Assembly: GCA_958430865.1 (NCBI GenBank)
Contig: CAUDNR010000038.1
Location: 1 to 37,228, forward strand
DNA: 37,228 nucleotides
Direction of reading: 5' to 3'
Origin: Entrophospora sp. SA101
Lineage: Eukaryota; Glomeromycota; Glomeromycetes; Entrophosporales; Entrophosporaceae
A program made the position numbers and the translations under genes. Below are positions 10,266 through 19,933 of this stretch, piece after piece. Every line of letters starts with the position of its first letter. Within the stretch, counting starts at the first letter, position 1. Below the pieces are notes generated by a model. The model saw only the letters and a program-made list of their open reading frames with translations, had not been told where the DNA came from and ran no database searches.

Positions 10266-10454
10266 TCATGAGGGTGCTGCAATGAATGAAGTCTGTTTTG
10301 TGATAACAATAAAGTCTTTATCATTATTTTCCACAGTCTCATTCATATCAACATCATCAAGGAAGGCAGTTTTATTATCATTGAATGTATTAGTAGATTC
10401 TGTTTCTTTGTAAGTGTCTGATTTTTTTGTTCGTTTTCTTGAATTATATATATC
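10266..10454 (-). pseudogene. Isolated exon-like fragment, unrecognised
   Basis: After a good splice acceptor (caaaaattag, ending 10455) the minus strand is open for 63 codons to a TGA at 10266. It includes SRKRTKKSDTYKETEST, DDVDMNETVENNDKDF and IVITKQTSFIAAPS. The mix of charged residues is protein-like. I found no partner exon or start upstream. It is probably the last exon of a relict, perhaps transposon-encoded, gene. Confidence 0.35.
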
Positions 10455-10760
10455 CTAATTTTTGTTTTTTGTCAGGATTTTGTTTGAATTGTATATTTTT
10501 TTCCACTTGAAGTGTTTGTCACTTTTATCATTTTATTTTATTTATTTATTTTATCATTTAAGTCACCTTTTAACTATGTATTGACTTCGTTTTATTAACA
10601 AATATTATCCTTATTAATTGGATATTATCTCTTATTCTTTAATGGTAACACAAAATAATTTTTTGATCACGATCTTGCATTCTTATTGGTCAAATTGATG
10701 ATCTGCAAAATAAAAATAGTCAATCGACAAAACTTTTAAAGATTATTTTACGAAAACCAT

Positions 10761-10773
10761 AAGGACAACAACC
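10761..10773 (+). repeat. Target-site duplication, 5' copy
   Basis: AAGGACAACAACC lies immediately before the SINE and is repeated exactly at 10991-11003, right after its A-rich tail. Confidence 0.9.
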
Positions 10774-10990
10774 AATGTGTGTTGGTTATCTTCAGAAAGG
10801 ATGTGGGTGGCCTAGCCTTAAAACATTCAGTTGGCCTGTTTGAATCCTGGTAGCCAATGCAAGGCTTGGATCTTCCATCAATTTACTTTGTATCATGGGT
10901 GGCAGGTCATTATTTCTTTTTTGGTAACGTTATATGTAACATGTTTAATAAATTTGAAGTGAAGTCTTAGTTTTAAAAAAAAAAAAAAAC
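10774..10990 (+). mobile_element. tRNA-derived SINE with poly-A tail
   Basis: The 217-bp insertion has an internal pol III promoter: an A box, TGGCCTAGCCTTA (10808-10820), and a B box, GTTTGAATCC (10838-10847), spaced as in a tRNA. It ends in a long A run (about 10976-10989) and is bracketed by a perfect 13-bp duplication, AAGGACAACAACC. A tRNA-like head, an A tail and a 13-bp target duplication are the hallmarks of LINE-mobilised SINEs. The perfect duplication indicates a fairly recent insertion. I cannot say which tRNA it came from. Confidence 0.88.
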
Positions 10991-11003
10991 AAGGACAACA
11001 ACC
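10991..11003 (+). repeat. Target-site duplication, 3' copy
   Basis: Exact repeat of 10761-10773, directly after the SINE tail. Confidence 0.9.
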
Positions 11004-11437
11004 GAATTCTGAATCTCAAAGATTATTTTTGCATTAGGAAGTGATACCCTCAGGAAAAGTTTTTATAACAGAAAAAAATTTCAGCTATCAATATATCAAT
11101 AGCCGAAAAACTACGAAATATTTACACTGGACAAAAATGTCTGGATTATCTATCTGTCCAAAATTGGAATTATTTTTTACATCTTTTAATTTCTAAATAA
11201 TGTAATTAATATGAATTCATTTTTTTTTACTTTAGTTTACATGTTTGTTTCTTGATTATCTTTATTGAATTATTTATTTGATTTACATAAATATCTTTAT
11301 TGTAATTTTTTGGTACGTGCGTGAAAATTAAATTAACTATTCTATATATATGATGAATTTTAAATACAATTAATTTGATTTTTTTTTTTTTTCATGGAGT
11401 GGAATTAATTAATTAATTAACTAAATAATTGATTGGT
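11004..11437. promoter_or_regulatory. AT-rich upstream region of the partial gene at 11438
   Basis: No open frame is evident. It includes T runs and an (AATT)n run directly before the start codon at 11438. It probably holds the promoter and 5' UTR of that gene. Confidence 0.35.
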
Positions 11438-11810
11438 ATGTCATTAATTAAAGACAAAACAGATAAATCGAAACTGTACTGTCCAAATTTAAAATATGTA
11501 GCAGAAAATGAATCAATTTATTTCCAACAAAGTTCTATTTCTAGAGGTTTGCCACAACAAAGACATTTAAAAAATAAACAATATCCTTATATTGACAGCT
11601 ATCTAAATTGCCAGTACATTGCAACAAGCCATGATGGTGAATACATTGCAAGCTTTAACTCTGGTAAAAAAAAAAATCAAAAATCAACAACTGAGAATTA
11701 AGAATTAATTAATATTTTCATATTTTCATTAATATAATTAATGTATTTATTATTACATAGATAAATTTGAATTAAAATATTACAAGACAGGAAACATCAC
11801 AGAAGCTTTT
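11438..11810 (+). CDS. 5' end of a WD40-like protein gene, cut by an assembly gap
   Basis: Exon 1 runs from ATG 11438 to 11663. A GT-AG intron (11664-11760) follows, and exon 2 (11761-11810) is still open when the N gap begins. Across the splice the protein reads YIATSHDGEYIASFNS-DKFELKYYKTGNITEAF. The pattern of a HDG turn, a strand (YIASFNS) and then a charged strand (FELKYYKT) resembles the first blade of the WD40/beta-propeller proteins expanded in Rhizophagus. The likeness rests on this one repeat only, and the remainder is missing. A TTG 9 bp earlier is in frame but ATG 11438 is the natural start. Confidence 0.55.
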
Positions 11811-11820
11811 NNNNNNNNNN
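11811..11820. other. Assembly gap (10 N)
   Basis: Ten consecutive N. The partial gene on the left and the transposon arm on the right both stop exactly here, so the true distance and even the adjacency are unknown. Confidence 0.99.
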
Positions 11821-13889
11821 ATTTGAGAATAGGTTATATGCCTAATTCAATTATCAACAAAAATGAAGAAATAGTTAATGAAGCAGAAGAAAGGCATGAT
11901 GAAGTGGAAGAAAGTTATGGAGAAGAAGAAAATGATTTTGAAACAGAAACTTTGTCTAAAGAACAATTAGAAAAATTCAAAAATATTTATAATAAAAATA
12001 AAATAATCAATGACCAAATTATTGACGATGAAGAGCAAATACAAATAGATAATGATATCAACCATTATATAACAAATTTACTAGAATAAGTTTGCTGTCA
12101 AAAAGAATGCTTGAAAATGAATTTAAATTTTAATAATGTTAAAACTAGATATAAATGCTTTCTTGATTTAAAAAAAAACTGAACAAGATATTTTTTTAAA
12201 AGGTGTTCTTTCTGCCAGTTTGAGAAATGAAATAACTGCTAAAGGAGAAAAAAGGAGGAAATTGGCAACCATTTATTTTTTTGGAGGGATTGAGGTTTGT
12301 AGTATTGCATTCACAGGTATCTATGGCATAGGTAAAAAAAGATGGAAAAATATTAGAAGTCATTTTAATGATTTTGATATACAACCAAGAACACATTCTT
12401 TAACAGGAAGAGTAGGTAATAAAGCAATATCATTTGATGTAGTTTTGGAGATTATTAAATTTATATTAAATTATTCTAATATAAATGGACTCCCATCTCC
12501 AGGTAAATATAAATTATTTGAAATTGAAAATGAAATTTTTATTAATTAATCTAAAATTTATTTTAGGAAGAAAATTTAAAAAAGACACAAAGCCTATTAT
12601 ATTTCTTCCAGCAAATGAAAATCATACAACTGTATTTAAATATTTTATTGATGCAGTAGAAGAAAATTCTGAAATGTATGTCTCAAATAGAACATTTCGA
12701 AGAATATGGCATACATATCTTCCAGAAATGAAATTTCTTACTCCAAGAAGTGATTTATGTCATGTTTGCAAAGAACATAGGTTCAATGCAAATTGTTGGA
12801 TGGAAGAAGAAAAGGAAATGAAGGTTAGAGAATGGAACAATCATATTACATGGGCAATGAAGGAGCGTGAATATTATAGGTATTAATCATTGTATATTTT
12901 TTAATTTTTTGTTAAAGATTGTTGCTGAGTTTATTTGTTAATTTTTTAGAGATTGCATAAAAAATGCAAAGGAAGCATTTGAAAATCTGAATCAAGATTT
13001 AAACCCTATTAGATCTGCAAATTCATTTAATATTAAACTTCACATTTCATGGGATTTTGCAGAACAAGTTCATATCCCATATTCTTCACAACAAGTGGTA
13101 TGCATATTATGTTTTTTATAAATAATTTTATGAAAGGTAAATAAAATTTAAAATAGATTGATTGGCAAATAGGGTAGTTCATTTTTCAAAGCCTTATATA
13201 AAGTTCAAGTATTTTGTATCTGTGAAGACTTTAGACCCAGACAGGTAATTAATTAAAATTTTTCAATTGATTTTTAAATTATATAATAAGTAATAAACAT
13301 GATTATTATCTAGATTAATTATCTCATAGAAGAATCACAATTTGTTGGCAAAGGAGCTGATGCTGTTATTTCTTTAGTACATAATTATTTTGAATTGTAT
13401 GGTCTTGGTGAAGAGGAAATAATCATTCATGCAGATAATTGTTCAGGACAAAATAAAAACAATGCAATGATTCAATATTTAGCATGGAGAGTGCTAATAG
13501 GTAAGCATAAAAGAATCATATATTCTTTTATGGTAGCTGGCCATACCAAATTTAGTCCTGATGGGTTTTTTGGATTGTTTAAATTGAAGCTCAAAAATTC
13601 TGAAGTTGATAATTTAGAGGATCTTGTTAATGTTATAGCATCATCAACAAATGGGTATAATGTTGCTCAGACAATTTATGATGAAAATGATGAAAGAAAA
13701 GTTTTTTTTTACAGCTGGACTGAATATTTAAAAAAAAAATTTAAACCATTACCAAGTATCTTAAAGTATCATCATTTTATTTTTAATCAAGAAGAACCAG
13801 GGATTGTATATGTTAAGAAAAGTATTGTAGATATAGACATGACCAAAAATTTCACTATAGATGCTGTTTTAGAAAAAAATATCCTTTAG
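11821..13889 (+). pseudogene. Damaged transposase gene (second copy)
   Basis: The exons correspond to those at 6372-8511: to 12502, 12567-12879, 12950-13097, 13173-13244 and 13314-13889. The first exon lacks its start (lost at the gap). It has a CAA-to-TAA stop at 12087-12089 and one extra A in the run at about 12170-12178, which shifts the frame. Other changes: Y to D near 12048, Q to R at 12698-12700, T to I and T to I near 13500-13520, and a 10-nt insertion in intron 2. The catalytic-type motifs HADNCSGQNKN and GHTKFSPDGFFG remain in the last exon. This copy cannot make a full transposase as written. Confidence 0.85.
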
Positions 13890-14188
13890 GTTTAACCCTT
13901 GACAGAAAAAAGTATATACTTGAAAATGTCATTCAATATGTTCAAAATCCTGTTAAAAAAGCTTTCTATAAATTTTAAAATTTTTCTTTCTACATATTAT
14001 TTTATTATTTATTTATTATTATTATTTTTTATTTTTTATTATATATATATATTATTAAAATAGCCCCTGTTTTTGTCATGAATATAGAAATGATATGCAA
14101 TTTCCGAGTTTTTAGGTCAAAATCTTTTTTTACGATTTTCTCAAAATCGTGATTTTGATGTTTGGTCCCTTTCTATTGTCCATGCCCC
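11821..14188 (+). mobile_element. Second, 5'-truncated copy of the GGGGCATGG transposon
   Basis: This plus-strand copy matches the reverse complement of 6073-8429. It keeps the 3' terminal repeat (14161-14188), but its 5' end is missing at the N gap. The flank beyond 14188 is the same as that of the left copy. The copies therefore descend from one insertion that was duplicated with its surroundings, not from two independent insertions. Confidence 0.9.
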
Positions 14189-14809
14189 ATATAACAATCA
14201 CATATTTTCGCCAGCTATATCCTGCCATTTCTTTAGTATGGTTACTTTGATGTTATGTCTTGGTGAAATTGTCATTTGAAAAAGTCCAACATTTGGAATC
14301 AATGAATCAATGAAGGTGAAGTTTTAGCAACTGGTTGAAAGTAATAGTCCAAATTCACATCCAAATTCTCCAGCTTTACAAATAATCACTCATCCATGGA
14401 TCTAGAACAAGTTCTTCTTCTTGATTTCCACCAAGTTTACAAACACAAAATGCTCCCTTTATGCAAAATATTATATGCATACCCTTCAAACACTTATTTT
14501 TACAATACCCATTTTTACATACCAGTTATTTTAGCTCTACCCTGTTTTTACATACCAATTCTCAAAAAAAATGCCAATTTATTCCCATTTTTGTTAAAAC
14601 CAGTTCAATTACAATTGTCCGAGGTCCTTATACTTTATTGCTCTATCTTTGGTATTGATATACATAATAATAATTTGAGGCGCAGAATATAGTAACAGCC
14701 CTAACTGCAAAAACGTGATTTTGAGAAAATCAAAAAAAAAATTTGACCCGAAAATTCGGTATTTGTATATAATTTCCATATTTATAGTAAAAAAAATAAT
14801 AACAATAAT

Positions 14810-15186
14810 AATATGATGCAGAACACCTAGTCTACAACTTTCTGCACCACAGCAACAGATTTGGGAAAAAATTCACAATCAAAAATGCAATAAAATTTTT
14901 ACAGTACGTGTTTTAAAATAGATTTGTCATGTTGCATTCTCTTTATTGGTATCACGTGTTAAAGGATCTGAAATATATATTTCAAAATTTTCAATTCTTC
15001 CAATTCGTTCGTTTTTAATATAAAAAATTTGTGTGTAACATGTCACTTTGTGGGATTAACATAGTAAATTTGTTAAACTTGTGCAACTTTAAGGCTTAAT
15101 TCCTCCATAACAACATGGCATATCAACAAAATGAAAATGTCATTTTGTAGGAAAAGGTCTTAGCTTCAAAATGACATCTTGTTTTT
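14810..15186. other. Single-copy stretch between inverted arm and 5.46-kb duplication
   Basis: No gene is seen. It contains a weak hairpin (aaaatgtcattttg ... caaaatgacat near 15140-15175). Because position 1 matches 15187 exactly, this stretch may also exist left of the window edge. Confidence 0.5.
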
Positions 15187-16552
15187 TAGGTCACACATTT
15201 CCATTTTCGGAGGAGTTAAAGGATTTGCAAGACTAATAAAAGTTGTAGGGACTAGGTGTCCTGACTATAGAAAGTCTGAAAAAAAATTTTCAAAGCTCAA
15301 TACGGTACTGACTTTCTATATATCCATAAAGTGATAGAATTTTGTGGATATGGACTTGATTTATTCAAAAATATAAAAATATTCTCTTTTCTTATATTAC
15401 AGTACTAGAATAAATAGTTTACACTTTGGCAACTATGGGCTCCATGTAAAAAACATAAAATAATGAAAGAAATAATAATGTAATTACAACATTGTAAACA
15501 CAATGTTGCTAGTTCTAACAGTAATTCTCAATTATTTTTATCAAAATATGATTAATGATGAATAAAGAATTTTATTCAAAAAATACTTATTATGAATTAT
15601 TCATTTTTTTTGGAGAATTTTGTTCCGCCTCCCTTGTTTCCAAATTTTTGATTTTCTTTTAATGCCCATTTTTTTTTTAATTTAAATTATATTTTGTTAA
15701 AAGGCTCACAAATTAAATTTCTATCACTATCATTGATCAATGGACTATCGATTAAATTTTAATTGTTATTTGTCTATGAATCAGTAGTGGGCGGGGACTG
15801 CCCAGAATGCTGCAGAAATCACAGAATGTGTGTTTAAAAACGGAAAATAATATAATGTACTGCTGAATATAAAAAATGGGAATTTGATATAACATGATCA
15901 GTGTTGAAAATTCAATGCGGGGAATGCGGGGTGTAACATTACACAACAATCAAATTTTTAATTTTTGGAGATAGTTTCTAAATTTGTACTAGTTACACAA
16001 CTAAATTTCAACACTGAACATGATAAATAGAAGAAGTACTGTACATTACATTCAATACTAGAGTAGAAGAAAATCCTGGTGAATTTCACATTAACAATGG
16101 AATTTTATTTTGTGAATTTTGTGACCATTCTGTTGATTGAATATGAAAGTCAAGGTTGATGACCACCTTAATAACAAAATACATAAAGCTAAGAAAAATC
16201 TGTATATATCAATGTCAATTTCAACAAACATTTGATACCTCACTTTCTTCTTCTGAATCTAAAAAAAATGAATGGACAATTTATTGTGGATCTACGTTTA
16301 ATATAAAAGTTGCATTAGACAAATATAGCATTTGAATATATCAATATATGGTTGCCAATTTCTCCTTGTAATGTAGAACGAGATCAACTGTAATTTAGAG
16401 GTTCTAGGAAAACCAGACATGTGTTGATATTTGAACTTAGGGTCAGTAGGTATAATTATGGGCTGTAATTTGGGGGCAAAGTAAGACCAGCCATATGCAA
16501 AACATAAGAATTACCTGGTAAGTAAGTAACTCAGATTGCATACTTGCAATGG
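15187..16552. other. Non-coding stretch (copy of 1-1366)
   Basis: Same content as the left copy; no supported gene. Confidence 0.5.
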
Positions 16553-16894
16553 TTACATTTTTCTGCATGCATAATATCCATTCTCATGCAGAGATCTTTG
16601 GACAGCACAGGCCTCAAGAGCTTTATTCAACTCTTGTGTAAACTCAGTAGCAAAACTTTTCAACTATTTTGTTTTGGTGCATTGACATCTCTCAGAAATT
16701 GTTCTAGGCCTTCCACTTTTTTCCTGTCTTGATCAGATGACTTTTTGATGCAATCAATTGATTAAAATTGAGATTTTGGGAATTGAATTCAAAGCCAAAT
16801 TAATTTTGACAACAATATAATCTGGATTTTTCAATTTTCTGCCATCTTTTACACCACATTTCCAAGCAACTGGTAATTCTCTTATTTTAAACAT
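16553..16894 (-). pseudogene. Decayed gene fragment, unrecognised (right copy)
   Basis: Same three-frame coding relic as at 1367-1708, with the same frame changes and stops. The damage is shared and older than the duplication. Confidence 0.4.
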
Positions 16895-17457
16895 GTTTTT
16901 ATTTTTTAAAAACTAAAATTAAATCTCCAAATCTTTTTTGACAGTAATTTATTATATTTCTTTTTTTTACATTTTTCATGAATTCTCTACAAATATTTGA
17001 TGGATCTTTTTGGGAATTTATAATTTAAATGTTTTAGATGATAGAAGCATTTTCTATTAATTACCCAATCAATTATTTGTTTAAAGTTTTATGAGAAAAC
17101 TTTAAAAAAAATTTTGGTTTGACTTTTAAGTCTTGTAAAACTATTCACACCATAGCATTTGAGTATATTATACAAAAGTAGAATATGCTTTACTTATTCA
17201 ATTATTTCTGGTGATCCGCAAAATCACCAAGTGGGGTATAGAATTATATAGTCATTAATTTACAAGTTGATTGCTATATATAAACACAAAACATCTCATT
17301 TACTTTTAAAATAATTTAAAATATTGAATAATAACATAGTTATTGTATAAAGCACATTAAAAACAAATATAATTAACAATAATAATAAATAAAAAAGATA
17401 TTACCAATAAATAGGTAGGAATAATAATGATTTCTAATTTTTTATTTTATTATTATT

Positions 17458-19582
17458 TCATCCACTATGTTCAACTGGAGCTGAAACCAATTTTCCGCCA
17501 TTAATGGTAGTTTTAATTTGCTCAGGAATTGGTAGTTCAAGATAATCACCATTTTCTTGCTGATTGGGTACATTGACATTGATTGATGAACTTTTAGCTG
17601 TGAATAACTCTGTGTCTAAACATTCTGGTGACAAGTATAATTGTGCACTATCAGTTTTATCTACAACAATTGTTGGTGTTTTTCCTTGTACCTGTACTTG
17701 AACAGATTTACAATTGACAACATCAACTGCTGCCACCACTGAGTCAATAAGAAGACCAGTTTTTTGGCAAGAATCTTATTATATAACAAAAATATGTTTA
17801 TTATTTATTATTTATGGCTTTAAAAAGAAAACAGATAGTATGCATGTGTGTGTGTAGCTTACCAATTGTAACTGCATTAACCTTGCCTTTAACTTGGACC
17901 GTAGAGTTTTTGCATCCAAATATATAAACTTTTTGGCCTATTACAGTATCATCAATAACAATATTTGTTTCGTTTTCATAATATTCCTATTTAAAAATAA
18001 GTATTTATTAAATTAATTTACTCATTTAATATAATATCTTTTTTCTTAAAATAAAATCATTAATTCACACTTACAACAATCCAATTATTACCCTTCAATT
18101 CTTTCTTAGGTGGTTTCTTAAGAGATAACGAAGCAGGTTTTGGTGGTGCTGTAGGTCCTTTTTTATGTTGTTGTACCTTGACTTTTTTTCATTTCAATAA
18201 ATGGACATTTAATATATATACAAATTTAATAATAAAGATTCATAAATCAAAAAAATTTTTTTTACCTCCAACTTCGCCCACAGTACTGCTAGCTCTTAAA
18301 CTTGGATTTTTATGAGTCATTTGATCTTTGTCAACTTTTTTTAGTAAGGATGTAATTTGTTCTCCACGATTAAGTTCAGCAAAAACTTGAGTCATATCAA
18401 CTGTTTCTCCAACTTGTTTAGATGAATCAAAATTTGAGGGTGGCGGTGGTGGTGGTGGTGGTGGCGGTGGCGGCGGTGGTAGGCCACCTTGTGATGATGT
18501 GTTTTGTTTTGTTGATGTTGATTCAGGTTTTCTGCCAATGAATTCACTTGGGTCAACACCCTATTAAATCAAAATGTATTTATACATATATATATTAATG
18601 TAATATAATTTAGTGATTAAAATATTTTTGAATTAATTATTACAAACCTTTGGATTCCATACAAGACCAGTAGTGTGATAAGTCTGTACATAACTCTGAA
18701 GTTCAGTTAAAAGTAAAATAAAACTATTTGCCCAATCAACATGAGAACGATCCCTGTAATTAAAATATGGTTTTAATTAAACCGTTATTTATATAAACAA
18801 TACCAAATAAGAAAATCTTTTCAGCACACATTGTAATAATAATAATAATAATAATACTTACTTGTCTTTAAATTCTTTAATAACACGATGAGCATAAAAT
18901 TGCGAAGCATCTTTTAAATCACCAACAAAAGGAGCAGTTTTTGTCTCATATGTAACCCATCCCAATGCACCGATACCTTCGCTAACAGTTGATAAATGAT
19001 TGAAAAATGGTGATGGACGATTATTTTCACGATATTCACATACTTTTTCAAGCGCTTGTTGAGTTGGTTTAATTAATTTTACAAATGTTTCTGATGTTTG
19101 TGGTTTTTTACTTTGTGAAGCTATGTATATAAAATCTCGTTGAGCTATAAAAATATCTTTGACAGCATGACTCTAGTAATAATTAATTATTTTTGTAAAA
19201 TAAATCATTTTGCGAAAAACAAGACTTTTAATACAATAATCTTCCTTCTTTCATTTCTTTATTTTACCTGATCTTCAACAAGACCACCGATGGTTTTAGA
19301 TAGTTCAAGAAAGTTTTTCAAAGGTCCCTCAATAAGTTCATCATATGCGCTAAGAGCTGGTGTAAGTTTTACTTCGTTCTTTGTATCGTTATCATTATTA
19401 TTGGTTGTTGAAGTGACCAAAGTGGTAGTTGTTGGTTGTTGTCCTCCTATAGTAGTAGTTGAGGCGGGAGCAGTAGTACTACTTGTTGAATTACTACTTC
19501 CCGTAGTTGCTAAATCTTCAAGACGAGAAGTGGCTGCTTCTAAACGTTTAATAAGGGTAGTAAGAGATTGATAATCAGACAT
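17458..19582 (-). CDS. CAP1: Cyclase-associated protein (CAP/Srv2), complete, right copy
   Basis: The exons are 19582-19268, 19172-18862, 18753-18648, 18560-18266, 18181-18075, 17986-17863 and 17774-17458, encoding the same ~524-aa protein as the left copy. The domains are the N-terminal helix, helical domain, 14-residue polyproline run, WH2 segment and C-terminal CARP domain. The single difference I noticed (17818 c versus 2632 a) is in the intron before the last exon, so both genes should yield the same product. The intact MBP1-like gene is 351 bp upstream on the same strand. If both CAP loci are real, the fungus carries two CAP genes with identical protein and differing only in upstream neighbour. 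Confidence 0.93.
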
Positions 19583-19933
19583 TTTTTTTTTATTTTGAAT
19601 CATTGAATCATTATAACAATACGTGTACTACCCAAAGCACGAATTTAAGCGATCCGTCTAGTAAAGTGCTCAAGGAACCAAAAATAGTAAGTAATAATAT
19701 ATTAAAATATGTAATAAATAAACGCAGTATCGATCAAAAAATAAAAAAATCAAATCAATGTCTAAAATTAAATATTTCTTTTATTCCTATAAAATAATGA
19801 GATATGAATTATTATTTTTTTTAAAAAATATACACATTTACATTTAATATATAAATAGTAAAATTGTCTATTAACTCTTTAATTTGTTAAAGTGACAAAA
19901 TTTTAATATTCAATTTTTAAAAATAAAGCAAAA
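19583..19933. promoter_or_regulatory. Intergenic region upstream of the right CAP copy
   Basis: Copy of 4397-4747: CAP promoter plus MBP1 3' flank, with no motif I can name. Confidence 0.4.

Larger units (their letters stand above)
11821..14809. repeat. Right arm of the ~3-kb inverted repeat
   Basis: Inverse of 5452-8429. It ends at 14809, where both arms share aacaataat and then diverge. Confidence 0.95.
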
